Below, piece after piece: positions 1-13,400 of a stretch of DNA of 64,000 nt (positions are counted from its first letter, which is position 1; the number at the start of each line of letters is the position of its first letter). Below the pieces are notes generated by a model that did no database searches, was not told the DNA's origin, and worked only from the letters and a program-made list of their open reading frames with translations. The DNA is from Episyrphus balteatus (taxonomy: Eukaryota; Arthropoda; Insecta; Diptera; Syrphidae): assembly GCF_945859705.1 (NCBI RefSeq), contig NC_079136.1, positions 7,667,501 to 7,731,500 of the forward strand. Direction: 5' to 3'. A program made the position numbers and the translations under genes.

Positions 1-2450
1 CTACCAAAGTTCAGAGTATTTGAGTGCATACAGCATTCAAACTACGACATACTTCGTCGAGAAGTCTCGTCGAAAATCAGCTGTTTGCCCACTCAAAAGA
101 TAGGTCACCCCGACTTGGCACATTCGTTTTTTTTTTTTCTTGTTTTTAAAAATCAAAAATCAGATGCGTGTACGACAACGGTTTGCATCACCTCAAGTGG
201 AGGCTTTCGAACCCCACGTTTCAGAACTGTCATCTGCTTTAATAACACTAGTTTACAAAAAAATAAAAAAAATTGTGGACACCAAGTGCCGTTATACTTT
301 TCATGTACATTCGACCCCAGAAAACTCGAAAATCTTATCTTTTCAAGTTATAGACAAAAACACAAAAAGTAACGAAAAGAGTCGAAAAAATTGATCGTTA
401 CAAAAATGATCATATCTTTATAACTTATGCATAAATTTTGAAGAAAATCATCTTGTTATTTTTGCCAGATAGTGCACTACACATAAAAAATATAAAACTA
501 TGAGGATTCGAAAGATTTAGATTTTTTATTTCAGTAAGAAATTTTCTTTTTTTCATAGATTTTCTGTTTTTATTACCATTTCTCGAAACTTTTAAGACAG
601 CATTTTCCTAAAATCTATTCTCAAAAACCAAAAGAAAGGAATTTGGCTCACAAAATTATGAGATTCAAAATTTTGTACAGTAAAGAATTTGTCAGTAAAT
701 AAGTGATTGAATTTTTTTTTGTATTCCAAATTTTGATATTTGCTGCTCGTGTGTTTAATATTTTAATATTTTTAAAAATCTGAAGAACTTGTTTTCGAGA
801 ACAATTCGATAATGTACAATTTAATCGTTGAACTCTCCTGTCTCATGAGCATCAGCAATCAATCAATGGTTCTCACATCTCAGTCAAAATTGAAAATTGA
901 TCGGAAATTGGAATTTTTATTTATTCAAGTGTTGAGTAATCAGCAAAATTGGGTCACCAAAGCTCTACAAACACTAATTCTAAAATACAGAACCATCAAC
1001 AGAGATGTCATCTTTAATCTTTATTTGTCATTTGAATTTGAATATTTTAAAACAAAAATCTCTTATCACAAGTTGAACTCAAAGAAATTTCTATTGTTTT
1101 AAAAACCTAACCCTAACCAATTGAATCGCACTGTGTATCTACACATATTTAAAGAAAACTAAGCAAAGTTTGACATTGAACTAAATTCAACAAAACAGCA
1201 GAGTAGTACGAGAGTACGAGTAAGAGAGTGTATTAAAAAAAATAAAAAAATAAAAAAAAAAGCCAGAGCGACAAACAGTGTGACAAGCTATATAGTGACA
1301 CCGCAGCAATTTGATGTAAGATTTGTGATTTTTTATTTCTATTATTGAATTCGAAATATATACGAATTGAAGATATAACAAAATTAAAGCCAAATTTAAT
1401 ACTAGATGAACCGGTTTTTTTTATTTTCTTCATTTTTATTTGGTTTTGTTTTTAAAGATCGATGGTACACTTGTTATATTGGCTTTTTTTTTATTATTTT
1501 GACCACAAAAGTAAATTTGTTACCACACAGTGGTAAAGATACTCGGTAATAGATTTTGTATCTTTTTTTTTTTTATTAATACCAATCTTTAAGAAGAAAA
1601 AAAAGTGTATAACAAACAAACATAAAGATACAAAAAGAAGAAAAAAAAAACGTGATTTTTTTAAGTATGAGAGAGAAATGTCAAGGTTAATCAGATCATA
1701 ATACATATTAATATCAAACAGATACTTATTTATTTTCTCATAATTTTGTGCACTTTTTTTCTTCAGAAATAACAACAACAACAATCTTAAGGATACACGA
1801 ATGCAAAAAAAAATTATTTAAAAAATTAAAAAGGGGGAACAACTATATTTTTTTATTATTTTGTTTCTTGTTTACTCTTTTTTTTTTTTTTTTTGATGGA
1901 TTTGAGAGATGAAAAACGTAGCACCATGCACAACACCGCGGCGAAAAAATAAAAGTTACATACGACAGCAATAGATACGCAGATACTACTTGACTTGTTG
2001 TTAAAAGTCAACTCGATGAGCTATGTGTATTTTATTTTATTTTTTTTTTATTTTTTTCAATTTCAAACTATAATAGAAGTTCTTCAAACGACGATTATAG
2101 GTATGAGCAAGCAAACGTACAGATACGATTTTGTACTATACGAGTAAAAAAAAAAGCATGCGTTTTTTTCCGCCCGAAGTGTATATAAAAATACAGTCAT
2201 GGAAATATTATGAAATTTATTTTTTTTTTTTTAGTGATAAGCAACTAAAACATACACATATTTGATCTCGTTTTGAGTTTGGCGGATGGATGTTGAGTTG
2301 TTTTTGTAAGATAATTCTTATGATTTACAAAAAAAATGTATATAATATACTTTTTTTGTTTTAGTTTGTTTTAATTAAAATTTAAAAAAAAATGTAAAAT
2401 TTATAAAAAAATTTTGATGAAACAAGATAAAAATGATCGAAAAAAAAAAA
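1..2450. other. AT-rich non-coding stretch, no gene seen
   Basis: Dominated by A and T homopolymers. The longer open frames here (for example 812-1102 plus and 1494-1784 minus) are low-complexity F/K/N/I-rich translations with no recognisable domain, and I do not call them. A short CCTAACCCTAACC lies near 1106 but is too short to mean anything. It probably belongs to the intron of the gene whose first coding exon is at 26958-27093. Confidence 0.6.
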
Positions 2451-2454
2451 GTTT

Positions 2455-2530
2455 AGAACCCCGTCGACGTCGTGGGTTGGCCGTTCAGTCGGTTATCGCG
2501 AGAGTTGAGCGAGAGCAGCACCAAATGGAA
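2455..2530. other. CpG-containing GC-richer island
   Basis: A block of about 75 bases, much richer in G, C and CpG than the surrounding AT-rich DNA (GTCGACGTCGTGGG, then CAGTCGGTTATCGCGAGAG). It contains a TTCAGTC initiator-like hexamer with A at 2487, but no TATA at the usual distance and no good downstream element. It lies about 170 bp upstream of the stronger TATA/Inr pair at 2699-2730, so it may be proximal promoter or unannotated 5' UTR. Confidence 0.3.
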
Positions 2531-2698
2531 GAGATGCGACACGTTTATAACGGATATAGATGTTAGTTTGATGGAATGAAATATACATTTTGTTGGATTT
2601 CCATTGAAATTCGTCGTGTTTTTCTGGTTGGGAGGTGAAAAAGCTATCTATCTCTAAATTCTCTCTGATGGTTGGTTGGGTTTGAGTTTGAGTGAGTC

Positions 2699-2730
2699 TA
2701 TAAAGGTCTGAGAGTGCGAGAATATTCAGT
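2699..2730 (+). promoter_or_regulatory. Candidate TATA plus initiator core promoter
   Basis: TATAAAG starts at 2699 and an arthropod-type initiator TTCAGTG has its A at 2728. That puts the TATA box at -29, the spacing expected of insect RNA polymerase II core promoters. The sequence just downstream (GATCGCTGTTGTGCGCGCAC) is GC- and CpG-richer than its surroundings, as 5' UTRs often are. I find no convincing coding exon downstream on the plus strand, so the transcript is unknown: it could be non-coding, or a 5' leader exon spliced far away. Chance matches to such short motifs are common. Confidence 0.35.
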
Positions 2731-2799
2731 GATCGCTGTTGTGCGCGCACAGACATAGTCATAAGCTATTCACGCATACAGTTGAGCGCAAAAAATTTA

Positions 2800-4815
2800 A
2801 GTATTCAGATAATATGAAAAAAAAACTACAAAAAACAACAACAAAGTTTGAGAAGAGAAGCAAATGAATGGAAAAGAATGAAATGAAATAAAAAAATTTG
2901 AAAAAAAAAACAACCTGCGCAAAAAACACGCGCACGAAGCTTTATAAAAAAAAAAATGATATTAGCCAAATGTTGTTTAACCACAATCAGATTTGTTGTT
3001 GGTTTGAAATTTGAACGAGAATATAAAAAACACACACTTGAAATTGTATTTTTTTTTTCTTCCAAATTTTTATTTTGTGTCTAGATTTTTGATATTTTAT
3101 TTTTTTTTTTCTGTGCAAAAACTGATTCTTCTTTTTCAAACTCTAGTGTGACACGTTTGCTGGTGCTGAGTGGGTTTTTTTTTCAAATTTTTTTGTAGCA
3201 ATATTCTGAATCATTCAGATTTGAACAACAGAAATTGATTAATTTTTGTAGTTTTTTTTTTTTTTGTTTCAATCTAATAGAATCTTTGTATGAGAAAGAG
3301 AAATGAAATGGGGGAGAAATATTTATATTTTTTCACCTGTACAAGCAATATCAAGTTTGTTAGAGTGGTGATGTTATAGGTTTTTTTTTTTTTATTTTTA
3401 ATTCACTTGAGTGAGTCTGAAGTCAATTAAGTATAACATATGAGAGGGTGTTTTTTTGTTTTTTTTTTTTTTTTTTTAACTTTTTTCAGCTTCATCGAAT
3501 TATTTTTTAATTTCAATCTGAATTATTTTGTTTTTTATTTAGTTTTTTGTCAAGTGGTTATTGATGAAAATAGTTCAAGAAATAGGGTTGCAAATGGGTT
3601 TCTGGAGGGATTTTTTACGCTATAGTATTGAAATATGCGTTTCTCGAAGGACTAACAATTCTAAAACTTCAATCCCAAAATCACTTAGACTCAAGATCCA
3701 AGAACTTGTTTAATTTTTTTTTTTTTGTCTTTCAATTTTCAAACAGAATTTATAATTCATGACTTTTTGGCTTTTAAAGAATTGTTTTTGGGTTCAAAAA
3801 TAAAAGGACTCTCTTTAAACGAGTTGCAGATTATGAAAACCTAAGGATTTTAGACTTTTATGAATAATTTAAAAATTGTTTTTAAACTTTTAAACTTTTT
3901 GGTAAATTTATAAGGTATTAAACTACCAGCATTGCGGAACTTATGGAATTTGGTTGATAAGTTTTGTGGGATGTTTTTTGGGAGGATTTTTAAATGAGGA
4001 TTTCATGATTTGGAATTATAATTTTTAGAGTTTTGAGGATTTAAGATCCACCGATGTTGTATTCTAAAAAATTTAGTTAAACGATTTCTGAATCAACTAT
4101 TTTAAAAACTTGGGCGGGGTTTTGAATTTGTTGGGATTAATTGATTTTTTATAATAAAGGGATATTTGGATATTGTAGGTGTCTTTTTTAATTGTTAGGA
4201 ATTTGTGAATTAACTATTCTATTACCTTGGATGGGATTTTGAATTTTTGTGACTATAAGTTTGTGATTTTTAGATTTTGGGATTCGGGATTTCCAAATTT
4301 TGGAATTTCAGGTTTTTTAAGGGATATATAGCGTAAGAGACTCGAATTTTTCTGGATTAACCGAACCTGGCTTATATATTTTGTTATGTTAGGATTTTCA
4401 AATACAAAGATATTGGATTTATTTAAATAAACTTAGTCCTAATAATTAAACAACTAAAAACTCACGGGTGCAGAATATTGCTTTATGTTCAGCAGAATAT
4501 TGCTAATGTTCGTTTCTTGTTTGCTTTTATTGGTTAAGAGGCTTAATGCTCTTTAAAAAAGTGATTTAGTAAGTTTTTCCTTACATAAATGGAGGTCGAA
4601 TACGACGTCGTAGCTCACTCCTTATAAGACTTTGATACTTTTTGGAGTCCTCACATAGGGTGAACGACCAGAGCTTTCACGGTTATGTATTCCACTAGTA
4701 TAGTTAAATAATTTAATAGAACGATTCACGAAAAGTGACCGTAACGTCCGAAAAATGTTACATTTCGACAAAAAGTTCAAAGAAGTATTAAAGCAACGGG
4801 TTTAACAGGTAACAT
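2800..4815. other. Non-coding AT-rich stretch
   Basis: No coding signal, RNA gene or clear repeat seen. It has many T runs (about 3370-3480) and open frames consisting only of F/L/K-rich low-complexity sequence. Confidence 0.5.
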
Positions 4816-5580
4816 AAATAAAATGCACGACTGGGGCCGCACGTACTTGCTCTTGCAGTTCAAAGCACTTTTATGTTAGCTTTCTTGTAGATTAAAGAAT
4901 TTTTAAGAAATTTGGTTGATGTAGGGGAAGAGCCGGCATGGAGGCCAAATGTTAGTTAAATAAATTTTTTTTTGCTTGACTTGACCTTTTTGAGAAAAAC
5001 TAAAAATGCGGTTTTACTGCAATTACTTTGAATATTACGTATGCAACATTTTATCAAAATCATTAGAGCCATTTTTGAGAAAATTGCAATAACTCCATAA
5101 TAATGTACGGGAAGAGCCGACATCCGCGATTTAAAAAAATGTAAAGACCATATTTCCACTATCCGTATTTTTTGAGAAAAACTAAAAACGCAGTTATGTT
5201 AGAACTATGTACAGCATTACGTGTGTTAAATTTAATCAAAATTGTTAGAGCCGTTTTCGAGAAAATTGTAATAACTCGAAAATTTTGTATGGGAGGTATA
5301 CGTTCTAAGCGAGATATTAAAAAACAAAAAAAAACCAACCTTGGAAATTATGAAAAAAACATCCATACCAAATTTCAAGAGAATCCGTCTACCCGTTTAG
5401 GCTGTAGCTACTTGTACAGATGGACGCACCGACGCACAGACGCACGGACGCACAGACCGACGGACGTCATGACGAAACCCACTTTTTTGGACTTCTCCAT
5501 CATCGTAATGTTAGTTTTGATTAAAACCTCGAATTTTTTTTTCGACACGAAACCAATACTTGCCCTATTGAGCAAGTAAA
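4816..5580 (+). repeat. Dispersed repeat CGACTGGGG family, copy A
   Basis: Head AAATAAAATGCACGACTGGGG is shared almost exactly with copies at 21412 and 59832. The body carries the motif AATCATTAGAGCC or AATTGTTAGAGCC followed by TTTTGAGAAAATT, and near the 3' end a GGACGCACCGACGCACAGACG microsatellite-like stretch. TACTTGCTCT (4844-4853) near the left end faces GAGCAAGTA (5570-5578) at the right end, a short terminal inverted repeat. Two internal units of about 185 bp, each starting GGGAAGAGCCG (near 4923 and 5109), are tandemly duplicated here but single in copy C. The 135-codon open frame over the right part is not a credible protein. Likely a non-autonomous transposable element of unassigned class. 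Confidence 0.75.
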
Positions 5581-7419
5581 AAAGTGATGCCAGTGATTGA
5601 CTAAAAAGAATTGCATTTCAAATTTATCAATATTAACGACTAGACTATGTTGTTAAAAGACTAAGGAAGGTAGGATTTTCACAGTTTGGAGTTTGGTTAC
5701 TGAAGCAATGATTTTGTCTAACTCCAGACTTTAAAAATATCAACGAAATTCACAGCAAAAATGAAGCAAGGTTTTGAGTTCTTTAATCTACGAAATAGTC
5801 TCTTACTTTCATTTAAACTTTTTAGAAACCAAAAATGTCACTTCAATTAATTTGGGATTTTTTCATGACACAGAAACACTGCACTTCATTTATTCGTCAG
5901 AACGAAGAACAATGGCTTTCATTTAGAAAAAAAGATATTTACCTCAACATATTTCCTCACTTTTGAAGATCTTTACAAAAATTGGATTTTACAGGATATT
6001 TTTTATGTTTCAAAGATGGCTTAATGAATGAGTTTAGATCAAAGGCTTCATGTTTAAATAAACATCCATGATGTGAAAGAATATTGTTATTTCCTGATTA
6101 TAAATGACAAGTTTTCCATGTTAAAGGCCATGAAAAGGTTAATTTGTCTTACGTCAAATGAGTAATAATACTCAAATACTGAATTACATACAAAGAGAAA
6201 TTCAGTTGGCTATTTTAATGTGAAAACAATAAGTTAAATTAATGTTATAAGGAATACCCTCTTTTGTTGAAGTTAGTGTCTTAATGATTTCGTCAGGTGT
6301 ATTTTGTATCATTTTAAAACCTTCATAACCAGCTTACTTTTTGATATGTTATGTCAAATAAATCAATGTACTTACTTATCATAATATCATGGAAATGGTT
6401 TCCATTTAAATCAAATTGAAACAAAATACAATCAATACCAAGTAATAAATTCTGCAATCCCAGCACCGTATCCATAATGCAACTCTATTTCCTTGACTAT
6501 GATTTGTTTGTTTCTTTTTTTTTTACTTCTGGTTTTGGACCTAAACTAGCTAATATACACAATGTTTTCATTATCGGTCGATGCAATAGAAGACAGCAAC
6601 AAAAAAAAATTCCATTGTGCAAGAATAAAGCTATTAATTATAGGTCTTTCGATTTAATGATTTTTAAACTCTACAACGACGACGACGACATCACATATTT
6701 TGAAATTAAAATTAGCTAAATAGCGACATTGACATTAATTTGGTTGGTGGTTGAAAATATTATGATTATGATAATGATGATGTGTTGGTTCATTATAAAA
6801 AAGTGAGTTTTATGATTTTGTAATAAAATTGACATGCAGTTTTGTTGTTTTTGTTGTTGTTATGATTTGCATTATTAAAATATATCTTCTGCTTTATGCC
6901 TGTCTTTCTGTTTGTTTGTTTGTTTTTTATGAATTATTAAATCAATTAACAGGAAAACACAGGTGTATGAGAAATAATTTTGTTAAGTTTTTACCTTATA
7001 AGCTTCTTATGATAAATATTGGGTTATTCTATTCAATTGAAACTGACAGTTTAAGAAATTGATAACAATACAACAAATGTCAAAAAATTAATAAGGCTCT
7101 TTCAGTTTTAAATATTTCAAACAAAAGCTATAAAGTGAAATAATAATTTTTCTTCAAGTATTTGGAATAGAGTAATATAATTTTTGAAAAGCTACTAATT
7201 CAAACAAATTGATTTTCATAGAAAATTTGATGATAGATTTCTGGATTTAAAAGAGCTCTTTCATGATTTTGTATACATTTCAGTTGGGTTTTAAAATTTT
7301 ATTTTTTTTTTTATTTTTTAGTCTTATTTTAAGTAACACCGTTTTTCCACGGCGAAGGTCGAGTTACCCCTTCCGCCATAGAATGCTGTATCTTTTATTG
7401 ACCCAATTTAAATTCCTTA
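5581..7419. other. Non-coding AT-rich stretch
   Basis: I see no gene, RNA gene or structured repeat. Open frames at 6477-6719 and 6829-7062 are low complexity without family resemblance. Confidence 0.5.
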
Positions 7420-7540
7420 GCTTTTGGCTGCATTTTATTTGCATTCTTTTACACATAAAACATAATGAAAAAAAAAGGTTACGTATACGCCCGAGTGAAT
7501 CAAAAAATTTAAAACAACTTGAAAACATTTACTAATCCAT
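7420..7540 (+). repeat. Dispersed direct repeat, copy 1
   Basis: Shares CTTTTGGCTGC, then TTACGTATACGCCCGAGTG, then CTTGAAAACATTTACTAATCCAT with 8262-8376 in the same order and orientation, about 840 bp apart. Probably fragments of one non-autonomous element or a local duplication. No coding potential. Confidence 0.6.
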
Positions 7541-8261
7541 GTTTTAAGAAACATCCTGATGTGAATACAAATCTAAAAACATTTTATTACTTAATCAGAA
7601 ACCATCTGTCATTTACCTTAACGTGTTGGAAATGACATCAGTATTCAATTGATGATATTAAATCATCATTAAAATTGAATATCTTATTGATCATATATTG
7701 CATTGATTACGTGGGGGGTTCTATATAAAGATATATGATGTGTTATGTGTATGTGCATATGCTTAGATCATTTTTTACAAGTAAGATTATAAATCTAACA
7801 ACTTATATTCAAATAGAGTTTAAAAGTTGTCTTAATAAATGCACTCCTACTTAGAAAAAAAATATAACTATGGGTTGTAGAATACGAATCTTTGTAGTGC
7901 CGCATTTTAACGATAGATATAGTGACATAATGCATATATATTGTTTCTTGAGTTTTAAATTGAATAATGTTTAAGTAATTAAGGATAACATTCAATTAAT
8001 ATTGTTTGACCAAAAGCAGTCATTTTTAAATGAAGGAAAAAAAAATTATTTTGAACCAAAAGTATTAGAATATTTTAAACTCATAAAAAAGGTCTGAAGA
8101 AACCAACGTGATTTATTTGGACACTCGGATAATCAACATATACTCTTAGAAAATGCAATGAGAGCCTAACAAAAGCATTCCGAAAAGGACCAACAAATGC
8201 TTTACTGATACCTCGAAAGCTCCCCTAGACAAAAAAAAAAGCAGAAGATGGGAAACAAATT

Positions 8262-8376
8262 GGCTTTTGGCTGCTAAATTAATTTGCAAATAGAACTAAA
8301 TGAAAAAATATTACGTATACGCCCGAGTGGACGGAAAAATAAAAAAACTTGAAAACATCTACTAATACATAATGGA
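8262..8376 (+). repeat. Dispersed direct repeat, copy 2
   Basis: Second copy of the block at 7420-7540. It keeps TTACGTATACGCCCGAGTG exactly, with scattered substitutions and small indels around it. The sequence between the two copies is ordinary AT-rich DNA. Confidence 0.6.
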
Positions 8377-9780
8377 AATATTTATCAAGCCCTTAGCGTC
8401 ATTTTAACGTAAGCGACAGCAGAGTTTACAAAAAACCCTTTATGAAATTATAAAATCACTTCTATACGGATTTCTTTTTTAAACATGGGAAGTATGAACT
8501 GTCACAAAAGGTTTTGAAAGTTTTGCTTTAAATGTTCATCGAGCTCATCTAACACCATATCACTTACAAAAAGAAAATGAAACTTAGATCAACTATCGTG
8601 AAAGTGAAAAATCGCAAAGTGATATTGAGTTAAGAAATCGGCTATCAGTTTTTTCTTCTAAAAGAATTTTTATGTGCAAACGAGGACGAAATGGAAACAA
8701 TGAGAGCCATTTATAATAGAAGTTACAATTTGGTGGAAGAAAAGAGCGAGGCATTTACATATCTCGAATATTAAAATTTTCAGCTTGAGACAACAGAAAA
8801 TTCTTTCAACAAAGTTCTGTTACAATGGTCAAGACCAACTTCTTGTGGATTCCAATTTTTTTTTTTTTTTTCAAGTAAATGAGTTGAATTTTAAAAGAAA
8901 ATACTGACATCATGAGCTTTGTGTGGTGTGGAAACATATTCTGATTTCCTCACAAAGTTTAAAGTTTCGGGTCTAAACGGAGAAAAAAGGCATGCTAAAA
9001 AAAAATAGAATCTGTATTAAATTAAGAAGATTACTGTACGGCCAATAACACTTCAGTCTTAATTTAAAAGGACATATCTTCTTGATTTCTTGAATGTATC
9101 GATTTGAAAGAATCTATTTAATTTAATAAGAAAATCATTTTATTTTAAGAAGTCAAAACTGTTAAATACAATACTTTTTCTGATTGAGTTTACTTCTGTT
9201 CCACTCAACTTAACAATCCATCCATTTAAAATTATGTGTTCTCTTTTTTTTCATAATATTATATTCACATAGACTTGATAAGATTTTTCATTTTTAGTAC
9301 AGTTGTTCATTCTGAATTTAACAGAATTTAAACGGATTCCATTTATTTTAATAAGGAATCTTATTGTTTTAAACAGATGGTATTTAAATTGAGTATTATC
9401 TTATGTTAAAGTGCCTTTATTTTTTCTGTGTAGAAAATGTGTCTTATAATTGGACACTTTTAGGGCTAGTTTCCATTTAAGAGATGGAAATTGGTAGGAA
9501 GTAAATTTCTTAAATTCTTAAAAAAAATTTCTTTCGGAAAGTGGGCATTAAAACTACATATTTCCGGGGGCTGATTGCCCTGAAAAACGACCGACAACGG
9601 CAATACTGAATTCCCTGAAAATTCACTTCAAATGAGAATAGCAAACGAATAACGTTCTGACAAAATTGCTTTTTAAAAGACGTCTTTTTTTTAAACATTT
9701 AAGTATTATTTCCTAAGACTCTTACACCCCAAGCCTTTTCATACCAAAATATCGTTGTTGGTTCAATAAACAACTCAGCT
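8377..9780. other. Non-coding AT-rich stretch
   Basis: No gene or clear repeat seen. The 62-codon minus frame at 9510-9698 has no recognisable feature. Confidence 0.45.
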
Positions 9781-9782
9781 AA

Positions 9783-9914
9783 GGGGTCGAACTACGGCAT
9801 ACGTCCGTTAACGTATGGTTGCTATGTGTCCCTATCTTTTTCTACTAATTAAATAGAGAGAGCAATAAACAAAACGTTAACGTATGATCGTAATCGTGTC
9901 CGGTAATTCGACCC
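9783..9914. mobile_element. Short TIR element (MITE), about 130 bp
   Basis: The ends are inverted: GGGGTCGAACTACGGCATACG on the left and, read from the right, GGGGTCGAATTACCGGACACG. Inside, GTTAACGTATG occurs twice as a direct repeat (near 9808 and 9877). It has no coding capacity. I could not identify a target-site duplication. Size and structure fit a miniature inverted-repeat transposable element. Confidence 0.55.
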
Positions 9915-12639
9915 CAGATATAGTCAAGTTACATTTTTTTGTTTTCAAACTTCATAAAACTTAAAGTTTTAGGGATAGCATATATCAAAAAACTCATAGA
10001 TCTTTCAAATTTAATTTTCTATAAAATGTTACTTGATTTAAATTTTTTGAATTCGGTTTGGTTTTAGTTAAAAAACTTAATGTCTTTAAAATAAAACAAA
10101 CACTTTTATGAAAGATTCTGCAATAATGCCAACCTATTAACTTATTTTATGTCTGCAGACCATACATGAATGAATATCTTGACATTTTATAACAATTCCC
10201 TGATTTCATTCATTATTCAGTTATCTACTCAAATGTCAAATTATTTATGATTTAGTTAGAGTCAATATAACACTTTTTTTTTTCTTGTTGTTGAAATTTA
10301 CCCTTCTTCTTCACACAAAGCAAAAGTTAAAAAAAATAAAAAAAAAAAAAAACTTTATCTTACATAAATAATTGAGTATTTTTTGAAGAGACATGTCCTA
10401 AGCGAAATAAAATGCACAATCCAATATAAAAAAAAAAAGTTTAAAAAAAAAGGAAACGAAGAAAAGGCAAAAAGCAAAATAAAAAAAAAAAACTAGAACC
10501 AAAGGTATATCTAGGTCAAATTGAATGAAGGATTGCTACATAATTCAAAAAATTTAAGTAGATGACAGTGAAGTACTTTTTATATGTTTTTCTTTTTTTT
10601 TTTTTTTCTTATAGTTGCATCCTTAACAAAAAAGGAGAAAGCTTTATTTTCAAAACTTGGAATTGAGAAGGGGGTGAAGGAATATCTTAAAATTCATTTC
10701 TAGTTTCATTGTTTGTTGTTGTTGTTGTTTTCTCGTCTCGGGAATGGAATACTAAATGCACTTTTCTAGGATATAGACTTAAATCCTTCTTCTTTTTTTA
10801 CTTTTTTTTTTGGTTGGTTGGTGTCCTTATTGTCATCATAAGCTCTGTATTCACACAGAGCAGACATATCTGTGGGGTTTTTTTGTCATGTTTTCTTGCA
10901 TAAACCATACACCATTTTAGAATTGCTGATTAAAGTGGCGGGTAACTTTGAAAAATCCTTGGAATCTGGGCGGCCACATTTTTTCTCTCATTTACACAAC
11001 ACAAAAAATGTTACCTATATTGTGAATTCTACTACTAACAGTGGGTAAATTTGTTGTTGTTATTATATAATTGCATTAAAAAACATTTTTGAATTGGATT
11101 TCTGTTTTTATGTTGTTTTTTTTTTTTTTGTATATTTTTAGTTACATAGTCTGTGGCTGATGGCTGAGTTGTTGTGCAGCACATGTTTTGTGTTGTTGTT
11201 GTTGTTTTTGTTGCTATTTTTTTTTTTTTTCGTTTTGTTGAAACTATGTGTTTCCATGCACTTTTGGTCAAGTGCTCCTTGGGAACACACAAAAAAATAT
11301 ACTTTAACAGTGTCATATATATAACTTAGTAACCTATGCGCAGGACACAACAATAAAAATCACAATAAAGCAAAATTTTAAGTAGGTCAGTAAGACGGCA
11401 GCACTACCACCATCATCATCAAATACCATTACCAACATCAGCAGCAGCAGCAGTTGCAGCAGCAGAGAATCAGTACCAAATAGCTGCAAGAAATGCAAAC
11501 ATATATATCTACTAACTACCCTTATGAATGCTGCCTGGTGCTGGTTGTGCTGCATGACAATTTGGCTTTACACCAGGGTTGGCTCAGTCGGTCGGTCTGG
11601 GTTTTTGGGGGTGAAAATCAATTTTGAAACATCATTTCAATCCGAGAAAAAATATACCGTTATATAACCATCAACCTTTTTTTTTTCAGAAGCAGGCAGA
11701 TTTAATACGCGCCATCAGCGCAAACAAAAAAAAGTAAAAAAAAAAAAAAACCTGTCTAACAAATTTTTGTGCACATGATGCAACATCACAGTCATACAAA
11801 CATACTCGAAGAGTCTGTGGGGCATGTGGGGCTTATATGTACACTTGCACACTATTTGAGTATATTCAAAAATAAAACAAAAGCTAAAAAACTCTCTCGT
11901 TTTCGTTTCGATTTGGTGCGGTGGTGTTGTATGGTGGAATAGTGCTAGTGGTCGTTATATGAACTCAGCTGCGCTAATCAAATGACATCATCGAATGCCA
12001 AGGGGAAAGTACCACACAGATGCGGTACGATACTATTCGATTCGTTCCGACAACGACACGACACCAAAACAAGATGCTAGATTTGCTATAGTAACGAGAC
12101 ACACGAACAAACGAAATGATGCATTTCCCTATATAACAAACGTTTTAAAGGTTCTATTATGATAATTTTATTGTCTTCTTACTAAACAACAAACCTCGTT
12201 TGGTTATTGACGCTTTTGAACACAAAACGAGAAAAAAAAAAGTTTCATAACTATCTTTTCTATCATGTGAAACAAGTATCATCATCATCATCATCCTTCA
12301 ATTAAACATCATCACATGTATCTATCAATAGATCCAAACAACCAGAGTTGAAAAAAATGATAGCGGGCGGATGAACAGGGTCGCTGATGATGAAGAGGAA
12401 AAAAAAAATACTAGTTTGAAACCCATATTTCTGATCAAACTTGAATTACAGAAATATGCCCAACAATACAAAGTCATTAAAAAAAAAAAATAATAATAAT
12501 AATAATACAAAAAATCAACAACAACAACAACAATCTAGTAAGCAGCAGCAAAAGATAACCTATAACGATGAATATTCTCGTGGTGTGTGGTGTGTACACG
12601 TAACATAGTCAATATGTTTTGTCAAGGGGTGGAATTGAA
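9915..12639. other. Non-coding stretch with triplet microsatellites
   Basis: No gene seen. It contains many T and A runs and triplet repeats: CAT/CAG tracts near 11410-11465, ATC near 12278-12295, and AAT then CAA near 12489-12535. The part from about 11380 to 12110 is less AT-rich than its flanks and could be conserved non-coding DNA; only comparison with a related fly would show this. Confidence 0.45.
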
Positions 12640-13400
12640 TTGTTTATGCATAAAGGGCGCTCAATTTTTAAATGGAATTCTTTGAATAAATAGAAATGTT
12701 TGTTTTTTTAGATCGCAGGGTAGACATTTTCATATTTAAGGAAGGTTTTAAGTCAATACTTAAGCTTAGGGTCGATAACGTAGTATTTGTTTTTAGTTGA
12801 GAAGTGATACTCAAATATATAACACCGCTCACTAAAGTGCCACTTACACAAATTAAGGGGTCAATATTGGAAAACTAAGTGATAATTCCGGTTTTAAAAA
12901 TGTACACTGCCTTACCGACAATTGAACAAAGTTTAATATAACATTGGGCCTTTAAACGACGCTTCTTAAATATTTCAATCCTGACATTTTTATATAAAGA
13001 GAAGTTTTGAAATCTACATTAATGCTTAGGATCGATAAGGTAGTGTATATTTTTAGCTGGTAGGTGACACTTAATCTTAAGTGCCAATTACTGAAGCTCA
13101 AAGGGTCAATGTTGGAAATCTATGTGATAGTTCCGGTTTAAAAATTTTCACTACCCAACCGATCCTTAAAAAAAAAAATTGATTATAATATTGGGGCTTA
13201 AAACGACACGTGATAAATGTTTCGAGAATTTAATTCTGATAATTTCAGATTAAAGGAGGTTTTCAAGTCAACAAATAAGCTTAGAGATGATAAGGTAGTG
13301 TATATATTTGCATATCGTTCACTTAAGTGGCACTAACTGAAATTTAAATGACCAATAATGGAGAACTATTTGACAGTTCTTGTGTATAATAAAATTAAAT
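12640..13400. repeat. Array of three stem-loop repeat units (GGTAGTG family)
   Basis: Three related units of about 250 bp follow each other. Each begins with GGAAGGTTTT or GAGGTTTT, continues CTTAGG...GATAAGGTAGTG, then a variable segment with the half-site AAGTGCCACTTA or similar. The first two units end with the same motif inverted (AAATGTACACTGCCTTACCGAC near 12897, AAATTTTCACTACCCAACCGA near 13142), so each can fold. The motif is dispersed up to about 44 kb. Confidence 0.7.

Noticed and set aside
195..225. B-box-like GGGGTTCGAAAGCC on the minus strand
   Set aside because: No acceptor stem, anticodon arm or A box at the required distance.
1104..1122. Telomere-like CCTAACCCTAACC
   Set aside because: Only two units; not an array.
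5172..5579. 135-codon plus-strand open frame
   Set aside because: It lies entirely in repeat copy A and translates the GACGCAC tract; the other copies do not preserve the frame.
11390..11515. Open plus-strand segment with HHHH and AAAAVAAA coding
   Set aside because: It is created by CAT and CAG triplet repeats; flanking splice signals are weak and no family resemblance was seen.
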